From contig NW_025408667.1 in the NCBI RefSeq assembly GCF_020360975.1, positions 8,928,001-8,992,000 of the forward strand: a stretch of 64,000 bases of DNA. Reading direction: 5' to 3'. Under the pieces are notes generated by a model. It was not told the origin of the DNA, did not search any database, and worked only from the letters and a program-made list of their open reading frames with translations. The position numbers and the translations under genes were made by a program. The stretch is from Hirsutella rhossiliensis (Eukaryota > Ascomycota > Sordariomycetes > Hypocreales > Ophiocordycipitaceae). Position 1 is the stretch's first letter, and each line of letters opens with the position of its first letter. Shown in pieces: positions 42,889 to 55,439 of the stretch.

Positions 42889-45505
42889 ATAGCGGCGAAC
42901 CTAAATAGTATCCTAGGCCTAGCTATAGACCTTCCTAAGAATACTACTAATTTCTTTAGCGTAATACTATTTAAGAGTAAGAGCTTTATTTTACTTACTT
43001 ACTATAGCGAGTTTAAAGTAAAAAGTAGTAAAGGGCGCTTTTATATTAAAGATAAGGAAAATTTTATAGACTAAAACTAATAAAACGTTTATAGGTAGAA
43101 GTAACCTCCTTAGTATATTTATAGAGATCGTTAGTGCCTAATACTAATAGGCCTTATTAAATAGCGAGATATTACCTTTAAAGATATTTAGATAATATAT
43201 AAGGGCGTTAAAAAGATAAACGGATTTACTAGGAATAAGGCCTACTAAGAAGTATATATTATCGATATATATAACTTTCTTTATAAAGCTATTAATAAAT
43301 AATAAGCTATAAGCTTTAGCCTTAATATAATAATTAAGATCTTAATAATAGGTATTAAGAGTATAGTATACCCCTTACTTTACTTACTATTAGTTTATAT
43401 TAACTATTAAAGGGAACCTATTAAAGATATAAAAGATAGATATATAAAGTATTATAAATACCTAAATAATAAGGAGTATTTAATTAAGTTTACTGCTCTT
43501 ACTTTTAACCTTATTTACTTTATATATAAATAAAGGTATATAACTAAAGTTATTAACTTTTTAGTAGGACTAAATAAAAGGGGACTCTCTTAAAGAGCGT
43601 TCCTCTAAGACTATAAAGAAGGAAACTTGGTTATTTTTAATACTTAGAAAGAGAGATAGCACGCTAGATTCTATATATTCTTATAAGTATAGTAGTAGTT
43701 TCTTTATATCCTTTAAGTTCCTTATAACTTTATTAATATACTAGTCCTTTATACCGCTTAGTAAAAATTATAGGAATATAGCTACTTAGCTTTAATAATA
43801 ATTTAATACTAAGTTAAAGGTATAGTTAAGCTATACCTTAAGATAATTAAATAAGAATACTTAAAAGTTAAAGTAATTTTAAAGTAAAGGTATAAGGTAA
43901 TATAAGAAGCTTTATAAATAGATAAAATCTTATACTAAGACTAGTATTTCTTTAAGCTAGATAAAAGGATAAGTATTAAAAGCTACGTTAATAGGCTAAT
44001 ATATAGAATCTAAGCTATCGCGGTAAATAAACTTAATTATATATAAGCGATATTATAAGGTAGTAGAGTTTCCTAGTAGTTTAATAATAGTATTAAATAA
44101 CTATAAAGGATACTATTTAATTAAGGGTTAATAACTTTTAGCGGAGTCGTTCTTATAAGGATTCTTAGGTATAAATATATTTACTAATATAACTATATTA
44201 TCTTAGGAGATTAAAAAAAAATAAGACCTTTAAAAAGTCTTAAAAGTAGTTAACCTCTTAAATAAGCTTAGTAAATAAAAACTATTATTTTAAAGAAATA
44301 TAAAACTAACTTATATAGTAAGGAGAGTAAGAAATTAGCTAACTATACTAGCTACCTTTATAAAGTAACTTAACTTAATCGCTTAGGGTATATATAGTTT
44401 CTTTATAAAACTCCTCTTTAAAAAGACCCTTAACTATTTAATTACGTTAATAGGAATTAAGAATAAGCCTAGACCTTTATTACCTTAAGCGATAACTAAA
44501 TTAAGCTCCTTATTTAAACTAAGTAGCCTTTCCCTAAGTAACCTTAAGATAGGATCCCTACCCTAGAGTCTATAAAGGAGAGAGCTAAGCGCCCTTACTA
44601 GTCTTTTTATTTATATAGAAATAACGCTTTTATTTTCTTCCTTAAATATATAGCTAATTAAGCTTACTTCTTACTTATTACTAATAACTTATTTAAATAT
44701 ATAAAGGAGTAAAAGACTTATAACTATACCCTTACTAATAACCTAATAATAAGCTAGTAAGGAAGAAAGGTAGATAGCGCGGCTACTAACTTACCTTAAG
44801 ACTTTAAAATTACTAAGCGCTCGGTTAATTACCCTAAGGCTAAAGACTTTAGTAATACTTATAGCGCGCCCTATTACTTCCTAGAAATAAAGTATAGTAA
44901 TAGCCTCTTAAGCTATAATCCTTATAAGGTTTATACTAGGCTTTAAACCCTCTTAAGTTAAAGTAGTTAAAAACCTAAGAATATATTAAAACTACTACTA
45001 GGATATTAACGACTATACTTTTATATATTTATATAAGACTACTAGGAATATAATAATAATTAGTCTATAAGACTTTATAGCCTATTTAATCTAGCTATAC
45101 TTAAAGCTATAGACTAGTAAAGACGCTAACTACTTTATTTCCTTAATACCTTTAAGAATAATAAGCGTAAATACTTAAGAGTAAATATAAGAAGTAAGAG
45201 ATAATTATCTAAAGAAGGAAGTATATAAGTAAAGATAGGAAAGAGCTAAATAAGTTATTTATAAGTAAAGGAAGGAATAAATAATATAAAGGGAAGGGAT
45301 TATAGTAAAGGAGAAAAGTTTTATTAATAGTTTATTTACTTACTTATATACTTGGGAAGAGAGCCTTACTTATTATTATTACGCTATTTCTATTAGTATC
45401 TTAGGTTAGAAAGTTACTAGGAAGGAGTTTAATAAGTAAGATCGTACCCCTATAAATATTAGCCTATTAAAGGGATAAGACCCTTAGCACTCCTTATTTA
45501 ACTTC
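42889..45505 (+). pseudogene. long RIP-silenced reading frame, unidentified
   Basis: From a likely former ATG (now ATA) at 42889, one frame can be followed for about 870 codons with essentially only TAA/TAG stops at positions compatible with CAA, CAG or TGG. The start reads IAANLNSILGLAIDLPKN; later stretches include FFKLDKRISIKSYINRLIY and VDSAATNLPxDFKITKRSVN. I recognise no domain. It could be a transposon protein of a class I cannot name or a captured host gene. The persistence of one frame argues that it was once coding. Chromovirus D lies 1.7 kb downstream. Confidence 0.5.
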
Positions 45506-47257
45506 CTTCTAAGTATACTTAAAGGCTTTATAAAGGCTTAAATTATTTAATTAAGTATCTTCCTTAATTATAGTTAGTTTAAATCTTTATTTTTCCCCTT
45601 AAAAGTAAAGGCCGCTAGTTATATAACTTTAATAAAGATAAAGAAATATAAAGTAAAGAAATCTCTAAGACTTATATTAATAACCTAAGACCCTTAGAGC
45701 TATATATAGGACCGATAAATAAATAATTATATAGTTAATTACTCTATTAATCCTTAGTTATATACTATATATACTTTAGGTATATACCCTTATTCTTATT
45801 AAACTACTTATAATAAAAGGTTTAGTAAGCTACTAAGGACTATTAAAAGGGGCTTTAAGTATAAGGAATAGTGTTTTCCTATTATAAATAAAGTAGCTAT
45901 ACTATACTCTCCTAATTATATAAGCTAATAAGTAGTATATTAATTAAAGATAAAATACTATTATATAAAGTAAGAATCTCTTATTATTTTATATATTATT
46001 ATATATTAAACGGGTTACTATTTATTATATAATTAGGAATCAAAGGAATAAAGCTAGCTTAAAATACTAGCTAAGACCTCTTAAGGCCTCTTAAGAATAC
46101 TAGTATAACTAACTTCCTTTAAATATAAATATTAATAAAACTAAGATACTTTTAGATATACTTAAGGTATTACGGAATTCCTTAGTCTTAGGGCTATATA
46201 GCTGCCTAAATTTAGTCCTAAAAGGTTCTTATATTTAGCTATAATTATCTATATAATATAATATATCTACTAGTAAATAGAAATAAAATTATTAACTTTA
46301 ATACTTCTTTTATATACTAATATACTATTAATAAATTCTATTAAAAATCCTACTTTATACTCCTTCTTCCCCTTTATTATATAGTCTTATATAATTCCTT
46401 AATTTCTTAATATTCCGCCTCTACTTATATACCTTATAATTAAGCTACTAAGGCGGCTAAAGGCCTTAAGGCTAAGAGACTAAGTAAGTACTATATATTT
46501 ATTTAAAAGACCCTATACTTAGCCCTTAGCCTAAAAAAGAACTTTATAAGGAGGCCTAGGCCGACCTTCTTAGCCTTTTACTAGCTCCTCTTTAAAGCTA
46601 GCTTCTTATTTTCTATCTTAAAAAGGACTAATAAGGTAAACTAAAATAACTATTATTATAGCTAAGGAAGGTATATAAATAGGCACCTTATCCTAAGGTA
46701 CTTAAACTATAAGAGGGAAAGAGAGGCCTTTTACTAAACCTTTAAAAGATAAAAAGGAGGCCTTAGCTTACTTATTTATTATAGCTTTAAGGAAGAAAAT
46801 AAAGCCCTTTTAACCTTCTTAGCTAAAATAAAGATAGGGATAGCTAAGTAGCTTAAAAGGGAGTAACTTAGGAGGTATAAGGCCCTTAAAAGGGAAATTT
46901 ATTATATAAAAGAAACTAAACTAACCTTTTTATTATTAATACCTTTATAGCTACCCTTTCCTTAATTAGTTATAAGCCCCTAAGCTTTATAGCTAGCTAG
47001 GACTATTAATAAGAGCCTAGGACCTTACTAGCCTTTATATAGCCTTAGAAGCTATATATAAGTAATAATATAAAAGAAATAATTTAGCGTTTAATTTACT
47101 CTTTTATATACTATAAAAGCTTAAAATATAATAGATCTTTAGATTTAAAAATAAGAATAGCCTTAAAGGTAAATATAACTTATAAGATCTCTTTTAATAC
47201 TTTATATATATATTTAGTAATATATAAGAGTAAGAGAAAGTATAGGATAAGCTATAG
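45506..47257. other. RIP-mutated sequence, nothing recognised
   Basis: AT-rich, CpA-depleted, probably the remains of the element that holds the frame at 42889. No LTR, terminal repeat or motif was identified. It ends at TATAG, the target site of chromovirus D. Confidence 0.4.
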
Positions 47258-47727
47258 TATTATAACTACGGTTAGTAGGCTATAATAAAGCTAGCTACGT
47301 TTATATAATAAGGCGGCTTAGAATAATAGTCGCGACGAGAAGTTACTTAGGCTTAGCTTACCTAAAGTATATATAAGCTAAGTAAGCCTTATATAGATAG
47401 ATTACTACTTAGGAGTATAGCTTATAAGTAAGCTATAGTAAGCTACGAAGGGGATTATAGCTAGGACCGTAATCTAAGGATAGTCTCTATAGGTATATAT
47501 AGCTACCTACTTTTACTCTTTTAGATAGATAGCTCTCTAGCTTTTAATATAGATCTTTATTATAATTCTATCTTTAATTCTAATTACCTAGTTATAGTCT
47601 ATAGTCTATAACCTCTAACTTATTACTAACATAATATATATATTATTACTTAGACCACGCCCTATTATATCTACTAATATAAACCCCTTAATAGGTTTAT
47701 CCCTTAGGAATAATACTAGTCGTTATA
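47258..47727 (+). repeat. 5' LTR of chromovirus D
   Basis: 470 bp, starting TATTATAACTACGG and ending ACTAGTCGTTATA. Confidence 0.94.
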
Positions 47728-47879
47728 TATTAAAAGCTCTTATTTAGTATAATACCGCGTTACTTTAAGTAATATCGTAACTATTAATATACCTATATAG
47801 TAAGCTAGATTAACTAACTTTAGAGCTACTATATCGCCTTAGGATATAATACGCGAGTTTATTACCCTTTAATAAGAGG

Positions 47880-48720
47880 TATAATTACTTAGGAACGGAG
47901 GAGGTAACGGATAAGTTAAAGACCTTAGAGAAGTAGTTAAACTAAAGTAACTAGGACTATTCGACGGTACTTATAGCATTCTTTAAGACTTTCTTACTTA
48001 ACTTAAGGCCTACTACCGGTTTTACCTAACGAAACTTTCGAACTTAGTTAAAAAGGTACTCTATATAGGAAATTATTTATCTAGAATAGTACTCGCTTAG
48101 TTTAGACCTATTATAAGGGACTATCTTAATAACTAACTAGTATAACGAAATAGCAAAATAAATAAAGTCTTTACTAGTTTCTAAGGATTTAAAGAAGCTA
48201 TTACTAAGGTATTTAGAATAACTAACGAAGAATAAAAAGCTAAATAGAAACTTTAAGAACTCCGATAAAAGACCTTAGTATCGAACTATACTACTAAATT
48301 CCGTTAAGTTACTTTAAAACTTAAATAGGATAACGAACCCCTTATATCGCGATTCTACGATAGACTTAAGGAAGAAGTTAAGGACGAACTCTATAAAAAA
48401 GATCGACTTAACGGCCTCTTAAACTATATCGCTATAGTAATATAAATCGACGATAGATAGTATACGCGACGCTAAGAAAAGAAATAAGGAAGAGGAAACT
48501 AAAACCCTTTTTATAAGAATAACTTTAACTAATACGCTAACTATAAATAAAAGCGCGAAACTCTTATTACCTACGCCTATATAACTAACCTAGGTAGGAT
48601 AGATCTAGATATAATATAGAAAAGTAAAGGAAAGTATTTTAACTATAGAAAACCTAGATATTACTTTAAAGAATATAAATAACCTCGTAAGGAGAAGAAA
48701 ACCTATTAGGTACTAGCCTT
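47880..48720 (+). pseudogene. gag of chromovirus D with degraded zinc knuckle
   Basis: Nucleocapsid knuckle at 48635-48691 in one frame, reading Y-F-N-Y-R-K-P-R-Y-Y-F-K-E-Y-K. The family pattern CxxCxxxGHxxxxC is recovered only by reversing G-to-A and C-to-T changes, so every zinc ligand has been lost. Upstream is a helical capsid-like region (FLTxLKAYYRF-like near 47990). Stops are RIP-type. Confidence 0.75.
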
Positions 48721-50369
48721 AGAAGGTAAGAAATACTTAAACGCTATTAATAAATAAGAACTAAAGTATAAACTCCTTAGTTAGACTATATATTATAACG
48801 ACGAATATATAGTATATTTAAGCGATAAAAATAGTACTAGATAGTTCTTAAAACTACTAAAGGAAACCTTTATAATAATATAATAAAGGGATCCTAAAGT
48901 ATAGAAATAAGTTAAATTTATAGAACCGGAATACCCCTATCTTAAAGGAGTCTCTTAAGACTAGATTAAGAATAATAGTAAACGATTCTAGGAAGATATA
49001 TAAAATAAAAATCGGTAATAATAATAGGTAGTTTATAAATAATATAATAAAGAAGATATAGATATAGCCCTTATACTTACGAAACTTAGATAATAACCTA
49101 AGGAGGAATAATAAAGTATTAACGATATAAGCTCTAAAAAATAAGAAATACCTAGAGAAACGGAAGACGAGAATAAACTTATACTACTACCCTTACTATT
49201 AAGGGAGAATACTACGATTAAAGAATACGCTCTATACTTTAAAGAATTTAAAGAAATACTTAAAATAGGAACCTAATAAACGCCTTAAATTCTTATAGAA
49301 AACTAATAAGCTATATTAATTTAATATTAACTAGTACTACGTAGAGGAGACTATACTATAGCTATTGCTATAGTCGATACCTTTATAGCTCTATAATAAG
49401 AATAGTAACTATAAGGAGAATTTAAAGACGATCTATAAATACTACTTACTTATAAATACTATAAGTATATTTTATATATATTATACGTTTACCTATATTA
49501 TATAATATACTTCTAGATAAAGGTATAATATAACGCCTTCCTAGTTAAGTTTAAAGGATAAGTACTTTTAAAACCCTACTTAAGTATAGAACTAAACTAC
49601 TAGAAAATCGATTAACGCTACCTAAATAACTAAGTTATATTATTAGAACCTAATTATAGTATACTACTTAAATACCGCGATAATTATAGTTTATTAATAA
49701 GATGTCTTTTAGAGATATATAAAATCTATAAATACGCTAAAATAAAAGAATAGTATAATACTACTCGCTTTAAGGTATCTAAGCTCTTAATCTTTTAAAG
49801 ACTTATATAATAAGTTAAATATAACGAGGAAGATTATAATAAATATATATACCTAAACTATAGAGTTTATAAATATAAAAAAGCATAGGTATAGTATAAA
49901 CGATATAATAGTATACTAAAAGATTATTAGTAATATATATAAAGGCTATAGGCTATATTTAACTAAGGGAGAATCGATATAAAAACACTATATATAAAAT
50001 AGAAAGATATAGAACGAAAACTTAACCTTTAGTATAAAAATAAATAAAATTATAAAGTATAGTATATAATTAACTACGAAGTAGTATAATATAAATAATA
50101 TAGCGTTAAGAAATAAGAAATCTTTAATTAGTTATAAGAAATTAGTCTCTTAAGCCCTAATATAATACTATACAACGAAAATATAAAGAAACGATATTAA
50201 TAATAAATTAAAGAAGAATACCTAAATAAAATAAATAAGGACTAAGTAAAAAACGAGGTATATTATTTATAAAAGGGCTATAGACTAGCACCATATAATA
50301 AAATCTAAGGACCTTATATATAGTAACGGTAAGCTATAGTAACTAAATAGTATTAGATATTTAAATCGC

Positions 50370-53300
50370 GGGATATTATACGCGTATACTTTTAGACTAT
50401 AGCGCGATAGGTAATTACGTTTTACTTAAAGTCGTTAATCGTTACTAACTTATATAAAGATATAAGAAAGATCTATATAAACTTATAAATATCGAAGGAG
50501 AGGCCTTTAACTATAATAATAGAATTATTAATATAGAGATTAATTACCTTAATATTAATATCTAGGGTTACGATAAATAAGTTAACTTTAATATTATAAA
50601 TATTAAAGAATACGACCTTATATTAAGACTTCTATAGCTATAAGAGAGCAACCTACTAATTAACTAGAGAACTAGCTAGCTATATTAGAACGAAGATATA
50701 AGTTTCTAGGACTAGTAGATTTAAGAGAAAGTAAAAATTTATAATAATTTAGCTACTAAATAAGATAAAAGGGATAACTATATAAGTAAATTATTATAGG
50801 CTTTAGTAATATAAATAAAAATAGTAACTAAACCGGCGGATATAATAAAATCGACTAATAAGACCTATATACTAACTAATATAGCTATATAACTTAGCAT
50901 CTAATATAAATAAAATAAAAGATATAATACGAAGATTTAAAGAGTTATTACTACTTTAAGGAAAGACCTTAAATAAATTAATAAAGAGCTTAAGTTAAGA
51001 GAAACTAGCTCTTAAAAGAAAGAATAAAGCTTATAAGATAAGATAAAGAATATCCCTTAGGAATACTAGAAATATAGTAAACTCTTTAAAGAAAAACTTA
51101 AGATAGGGTTACCTAAATATAGCTAATAGGACTATAAAATTTATCTTAAGGATAGAATAACGCCGACGTTTTATAAAATCTATAACTTAAACGAAAAGTA
51201 ACTATAAACGCTATACGACTACCTTAATAAGAATCTATAAAAGGGATATATATAAATATTAATATCTAAAGTAAGCTATCTAGTTATATTTAGTTTAAAG
51301 AAAAATAGTAAGCTATAACTAGTTATTAACTATAGATACTTAAATAATATTATAATAAAGGACTAAATACTATTACCGCTTATATCGGAACTATAAGACT
51401 AGCTATATAGTAAAAAATAGTTTATAGCCCTTAATCTTAAAGGCGCTTATAACTTAATATATATAAAGAAAGGATATAAATAGATAATAGCCTTTAAAAC
51501 GAAATTCAGACTATTTAAATATCTAGTAATACTATTTAGACTTATAAATATACTAGCTACCTTTTAATAGATAATTAATAATATCCTACGTAAATACTTA
51601 GATATCTTTATAGTAGTATACTAAGATAATATCTTAATCTTCTTAGATACCTTAAAAGAATATAAGGAATATATCTATAAGGTACTTTATATACTTTAAA
51701 ATATAAAGTTATTAGTTAAACTAAAGAAAAGTATATTTTATATATAGGAAGTAGACTTCCTTAAATATATAATCTTACTAAGAGAGATATAAATATAATT
51801 AAATAAGATTAACTTAGTTAAAGAATAGCTAACGCTAAAGAACGTTAAGGATATATAAAGTTTCCTAGGATTTATAAATTACTACTAACGATTTATTAAA
51901 GATTTTAGAAAGATTATAGTACTACTATATAACTTAATAAAGAAGGAAAAAGAATTTATATAGGATAATAAAGCTATTAAGCCTTCGAATATATTAAAAC
52001 TACGATTATATAAGAACTAGTCTTAACTACCTTTAATCTAAAATAATAAATCGAACTTAAAACTAATATATTAAACTTTACTTTAGGAGTATAAATCGGA
52101 TAAAAGGATAATAAAGGAAGACTATAACTAATTATATTCTACTTAAAAAAGCTATATAGCATAGAACTTAATTACCCTATCTACGATAAAGAATTCCTTA
52201 TAATTATTTAAGCTTTTAAAGAATTTCGATATTACCTTCTTAAAAGTAAGTATAAAGTTAAGGTCTATATAGATTATAAGAGTATCTTATATTTTATAAC
52301 GACGTAATAGTTAAATAGATAATAGATCTAATAGGCCGAATACTTATTAAAATTTAACTATAAAATAATCTATAGAAAAGAAATAGAAAACGGTCGAGCT
52401 AATACCCTTAGTCGACGAAGTAACTATAATATAAGGGCACTTATAGCGAAAGGATAGCTCCTAGAAATTAATAAAAATAAGAACTACTAGTAATAATAGC
52501 TAAATATAATATTTAAAGTATAACCTAACGACTTAACTTACTAAAAGATCCTAAAATAGATAAAAGAATATAAAGTACTAAACGGATATAATATAGAATA
52601 TTCGGAAGTTCTAATATATAAGAATAAAATCTAGATACTACTAGAATTATAAGATAAAGTTATATAAGATATATATAAATATTTAATATATAGATACTAA
52701 GGAATCTAAAGAATAATAAAACGGATTAAACGATAATATAACTTCCTATAGCTTAAGGAAGTAGTATAAAAAGTTATTAAAGAATATAAACTTTATATAT
52801 AAAGTAAAGCTAAATAATATAAACTATATAAAGAATTATAACCGCTATTAGTACTAGAGAAACTATAGGATTTAATAGCTTTTAACTATATTATAAAGCT
52901 ACTACCGTTAAAAGAACCTATAACTAACGTTAAGTATAATAGTATATTTATTATTACTAATAGATTAATAAAGTATAGATACTTTTTACTATATAAAGAA
53001 GTAAGTAATATAAAAGAGCTAGTATATATATTCCTATAAATAATTATTAGTAATTATAGACTACTAAACGAGATTATTTTTAATAGAAGAAGTATATTTA
53101 TAGCTAAGTTTTAGTAAGCTCTTATAGTATAATTAAGGATAAAATATAAGCTTAGTATAGCTTATTAGCTATAAATAGATAGATAAATAAAACGACTTAA
53201 CTAAACGCTTAAATAATATTTATAATACTATATTAGCTATAAATAAAACGATTAAGTTAAATAGCTATTAATAGTATAACTAGCTTTTAATAGCTTAGTT

Positions 53301-53910
53301 ATAAAAATAACTAAGCTCTTACTAGTATATACTAATTATAGATATAACCTAGAAGTATTTAAGGTTACTTAATAAGGATTATAAGTAAAACAAGCGATAC
53401 TATAAATAGATTAGCTATAAAAATTATATAAATAGATATAATAAGAACTTTAATTCGTTAAAGAATAAATATCTACTTACTATAATTAGAAAAGATTATA
53501 GGGACTAATCTTTTAAGAGAGAGATATAGTCTACCTTATATAACGAAATATTAAAATAAAACGACTAAGTAATAAATTAGATTTTAAGAAACTTAGACCG
53601 TTTAAGGTTAAGAAAACTATTTTAAAAGTTAACTATAAACTTTCGCTACTAACGATAATATAGATATACCCGATATTTTATATCTTATTATTAGAACTAG
53701 TACTATAAAACGCTAAACTATAGGAAAAAATTAAAGTTAACGATAATTAAGAATATAAAGTATAATAAATACTAGATATAAGAAAATAAGGTTAGTAATA
53801 TAAATTCCTTATTAAGTAGAAAGGATATAGACTAGAGGAAAATACCTAGGAACTACTTAAGTACTTAACCTACTATAGTTCTTTACTTTAATAGTTCTAC
53901 TAGTAAAATC
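50370..53910 (+). pseudogene. pol of chromovirus D: protease, RT, RNase H, integrase, chromodomain
   Basis: Protease active site LLDYSAIGNYV at about 50386-50420 (DSG now DYS). Reverse transcriptase is at about 51295-51660 (INYRYLNN, LNLKGAYNLI, YxDNILIF). RNase H is at about 51990-52340. Integrase has its HHCC finger near 52700-52800 and the DDE core to about 53560. The chromodomain is at about 53755-53900 (ILDIRKxGxQYKFLIKxKGY...EENTxELL), with two Trp codons now TAG. The arrangement is that of a complete chromovirus polyprotein. Confidence 0.85.
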
Positions 53911-54260
53911 TACCCTAGGTATCGTAGAATCGCTTAACGAACTAATAGCATTTTAATTAATTATATTAAATCTACCTATAGACTAAATATCGACCACCGC
54001 TTTAGATTCTTAGCGCTTAGTCTCGTTAAGGTTATTTAAGGAATAAAGGCCCTAATAGACTATCTTAGTGCCCTTTATCTTTAGCTAGCGCTTTTAACGG
54101 TAAAGCTACGCTAAACGGGCTAAGGCTTTATTTAAGTCGGCTTAAGCTTTTAATATTCCCTCCTTAGCAATTTCTTCTTCTTTATTTAATTAATCGGACT
54201 CTAGATTTATTTAGGATACTAGGAAATATATTAGCTATAAATAATAAGTAGGATAACGAA
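53900..54260 (-). pseudogene. antisense reading frame of chromovirus D
   Basis: Minus-strand frame, tail to tail with pol. From about 54230 it reads LNKEEEIAKEGILKA, ADLNKALARLA, a basic LYxxKRxLKIKGTK segment, GLYSLNNLNE, ESKAVVDI, and ends NAISSLSDSTIPRVDF near 53930. All interruptions are TAA/TAG replacing CAA/CAG or CGA-like positions. The layout resembles short fungal coiled-coil proteins of unknown role. A promoter in the 3' LTR acting in antisense is possible but is inference. Confidence 0.5.
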
Positions 54261-54619
54261 GTTACTTATAAGAGCTAATCGCTACGCCTAATATATTATA
54301 AGAACGACCCCGCTATATATATTTAGTATACTTAGAAGATTTCTTTAGTATTTTATAGCGGAAGCCGCGCAATAAATAAAAAGAATATAGTATAACGTCG
54401 AAACTAAGATAATTAATAGACTTAGCTAAATAAATACGCTTAAGGGTCTTACGAGAACGATCCTTTAATACGTAACTAGATATACTATTAGTAGTATATC
54501 CTAAGGGATAGAAAGGACGAAATAAGGAATATATATACGCGCGATAAAGGTATATTTATATACGGCGGCTAAGGTAGTAGTAGGTCTTATAAATAAGATT
54601 AAAAGAAGGGGAGATATTA

Positions 54620-55089
54620 TATTACGACTATAGTTAGTAGGCTATAAGAGAGCTAGCTATATTTACGTAATAAGGCGGCTCGGAATAATAGTTAGGATAA
54701 GAAGTTACTTAGGCTTAGCTTACTTAGAGCGTACGTAAGCTAAGTAAGCTTTATATAGATAGATTACTACTTAGGAGTATAGCTTATAAGTAAGCTATAG
54801 TAAGCTATAAAAGGGATTATAGCTAGGACTATAATCTAAGGATAGTCTCTATAGGTATATATAGCTACCTACTTTTACTCTTTTAGATAGATAGCTCTCT
54901 AGCTTTTAATATAGATCTTTATTACGATTCTATCTCTAATTTTAATTACCTAGTTATAGTCTATAGTCTATAACCTCCGACTTATTACTAACGTAATATA
55001 TATATTATTACTTAGACTACGCCCTATTATATCTACTAATATAAACCCCTCGATAGGTTTATCCCTTAGGAATAATACTAGTCGTTATA
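54620..55089 (+). repeat. 3' LTR of chromovirus D
   Basis: 470 bp, preceded by the purine tract AAAAGAAGGGGAGA (54601-54614). Confidence 0.94.
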
Positions 55090-55226
55090 TATAGACCCTT
55101 AAGTAAAAAGATAGGTAAACCTTTAATAAATTCTTTCTTAACTTTAAAGAAACGCTTTTATTAATAGTTATTATATACTCTATATATATTAATTAATACT
55201 ATCGCTTATATCTAATAAGCGGCTAT

Positions 55227-55412
55227 TATTATAAAGTAGGTAAAGGTATAAGTATAGGTACTATTTATAAGATAATATTAATAAGCTATATAGAGCTCTC
55301 TTATACGCGGCTAGCCTATATATATATATATAGGATCTAGCCCTTTATACGTAACTATATAGCTTAGGCTATAGCCTAAGCCTATAACCTATAATAGTTA
55401 AAGACTCTTATA
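55227..55412 (-). repeat. 3' LTR of chromovirus E
   Basis: 186 bp, aligned end to end with 61994-62179. Interior of the element it is bordered by a purine tract on the minus strand (AAGAGAGGG). Confidence 0.92.
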
Positions 55413-55439
55413 TAATACCCTCTCTTAAGCGCGGCGCGG

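Larger units (their letters stand above)
47258..55089 (+). mobile_element. Ty3/gypsy chromovirus D, full length
   Basis: A 7832-bp element with two 470-bp LTRs and the perfect target duplication TATAG (47253-47257 and 55090-55094). It has no nested insertions, so it is the reference copy for A and C. The order is LTR, gag with CCHC knuckle, protease, RT, RNase H, integrase, chromodomain, a 700-bp 3' region with an antisense frame, purine tract, LTR. It is RIP-mutated throughout but slightly less than C: more CG dinucleotides remain. Confidence 0.95.

Noticed and set aside
42889..45505. Starship captain (DUF3435 tyrosine recombinase) for the long frame
   Set aside because: I looked for the R...HxxR...Y arrangement and the GHxS-like C-terminal motif and did not find them in the frame.
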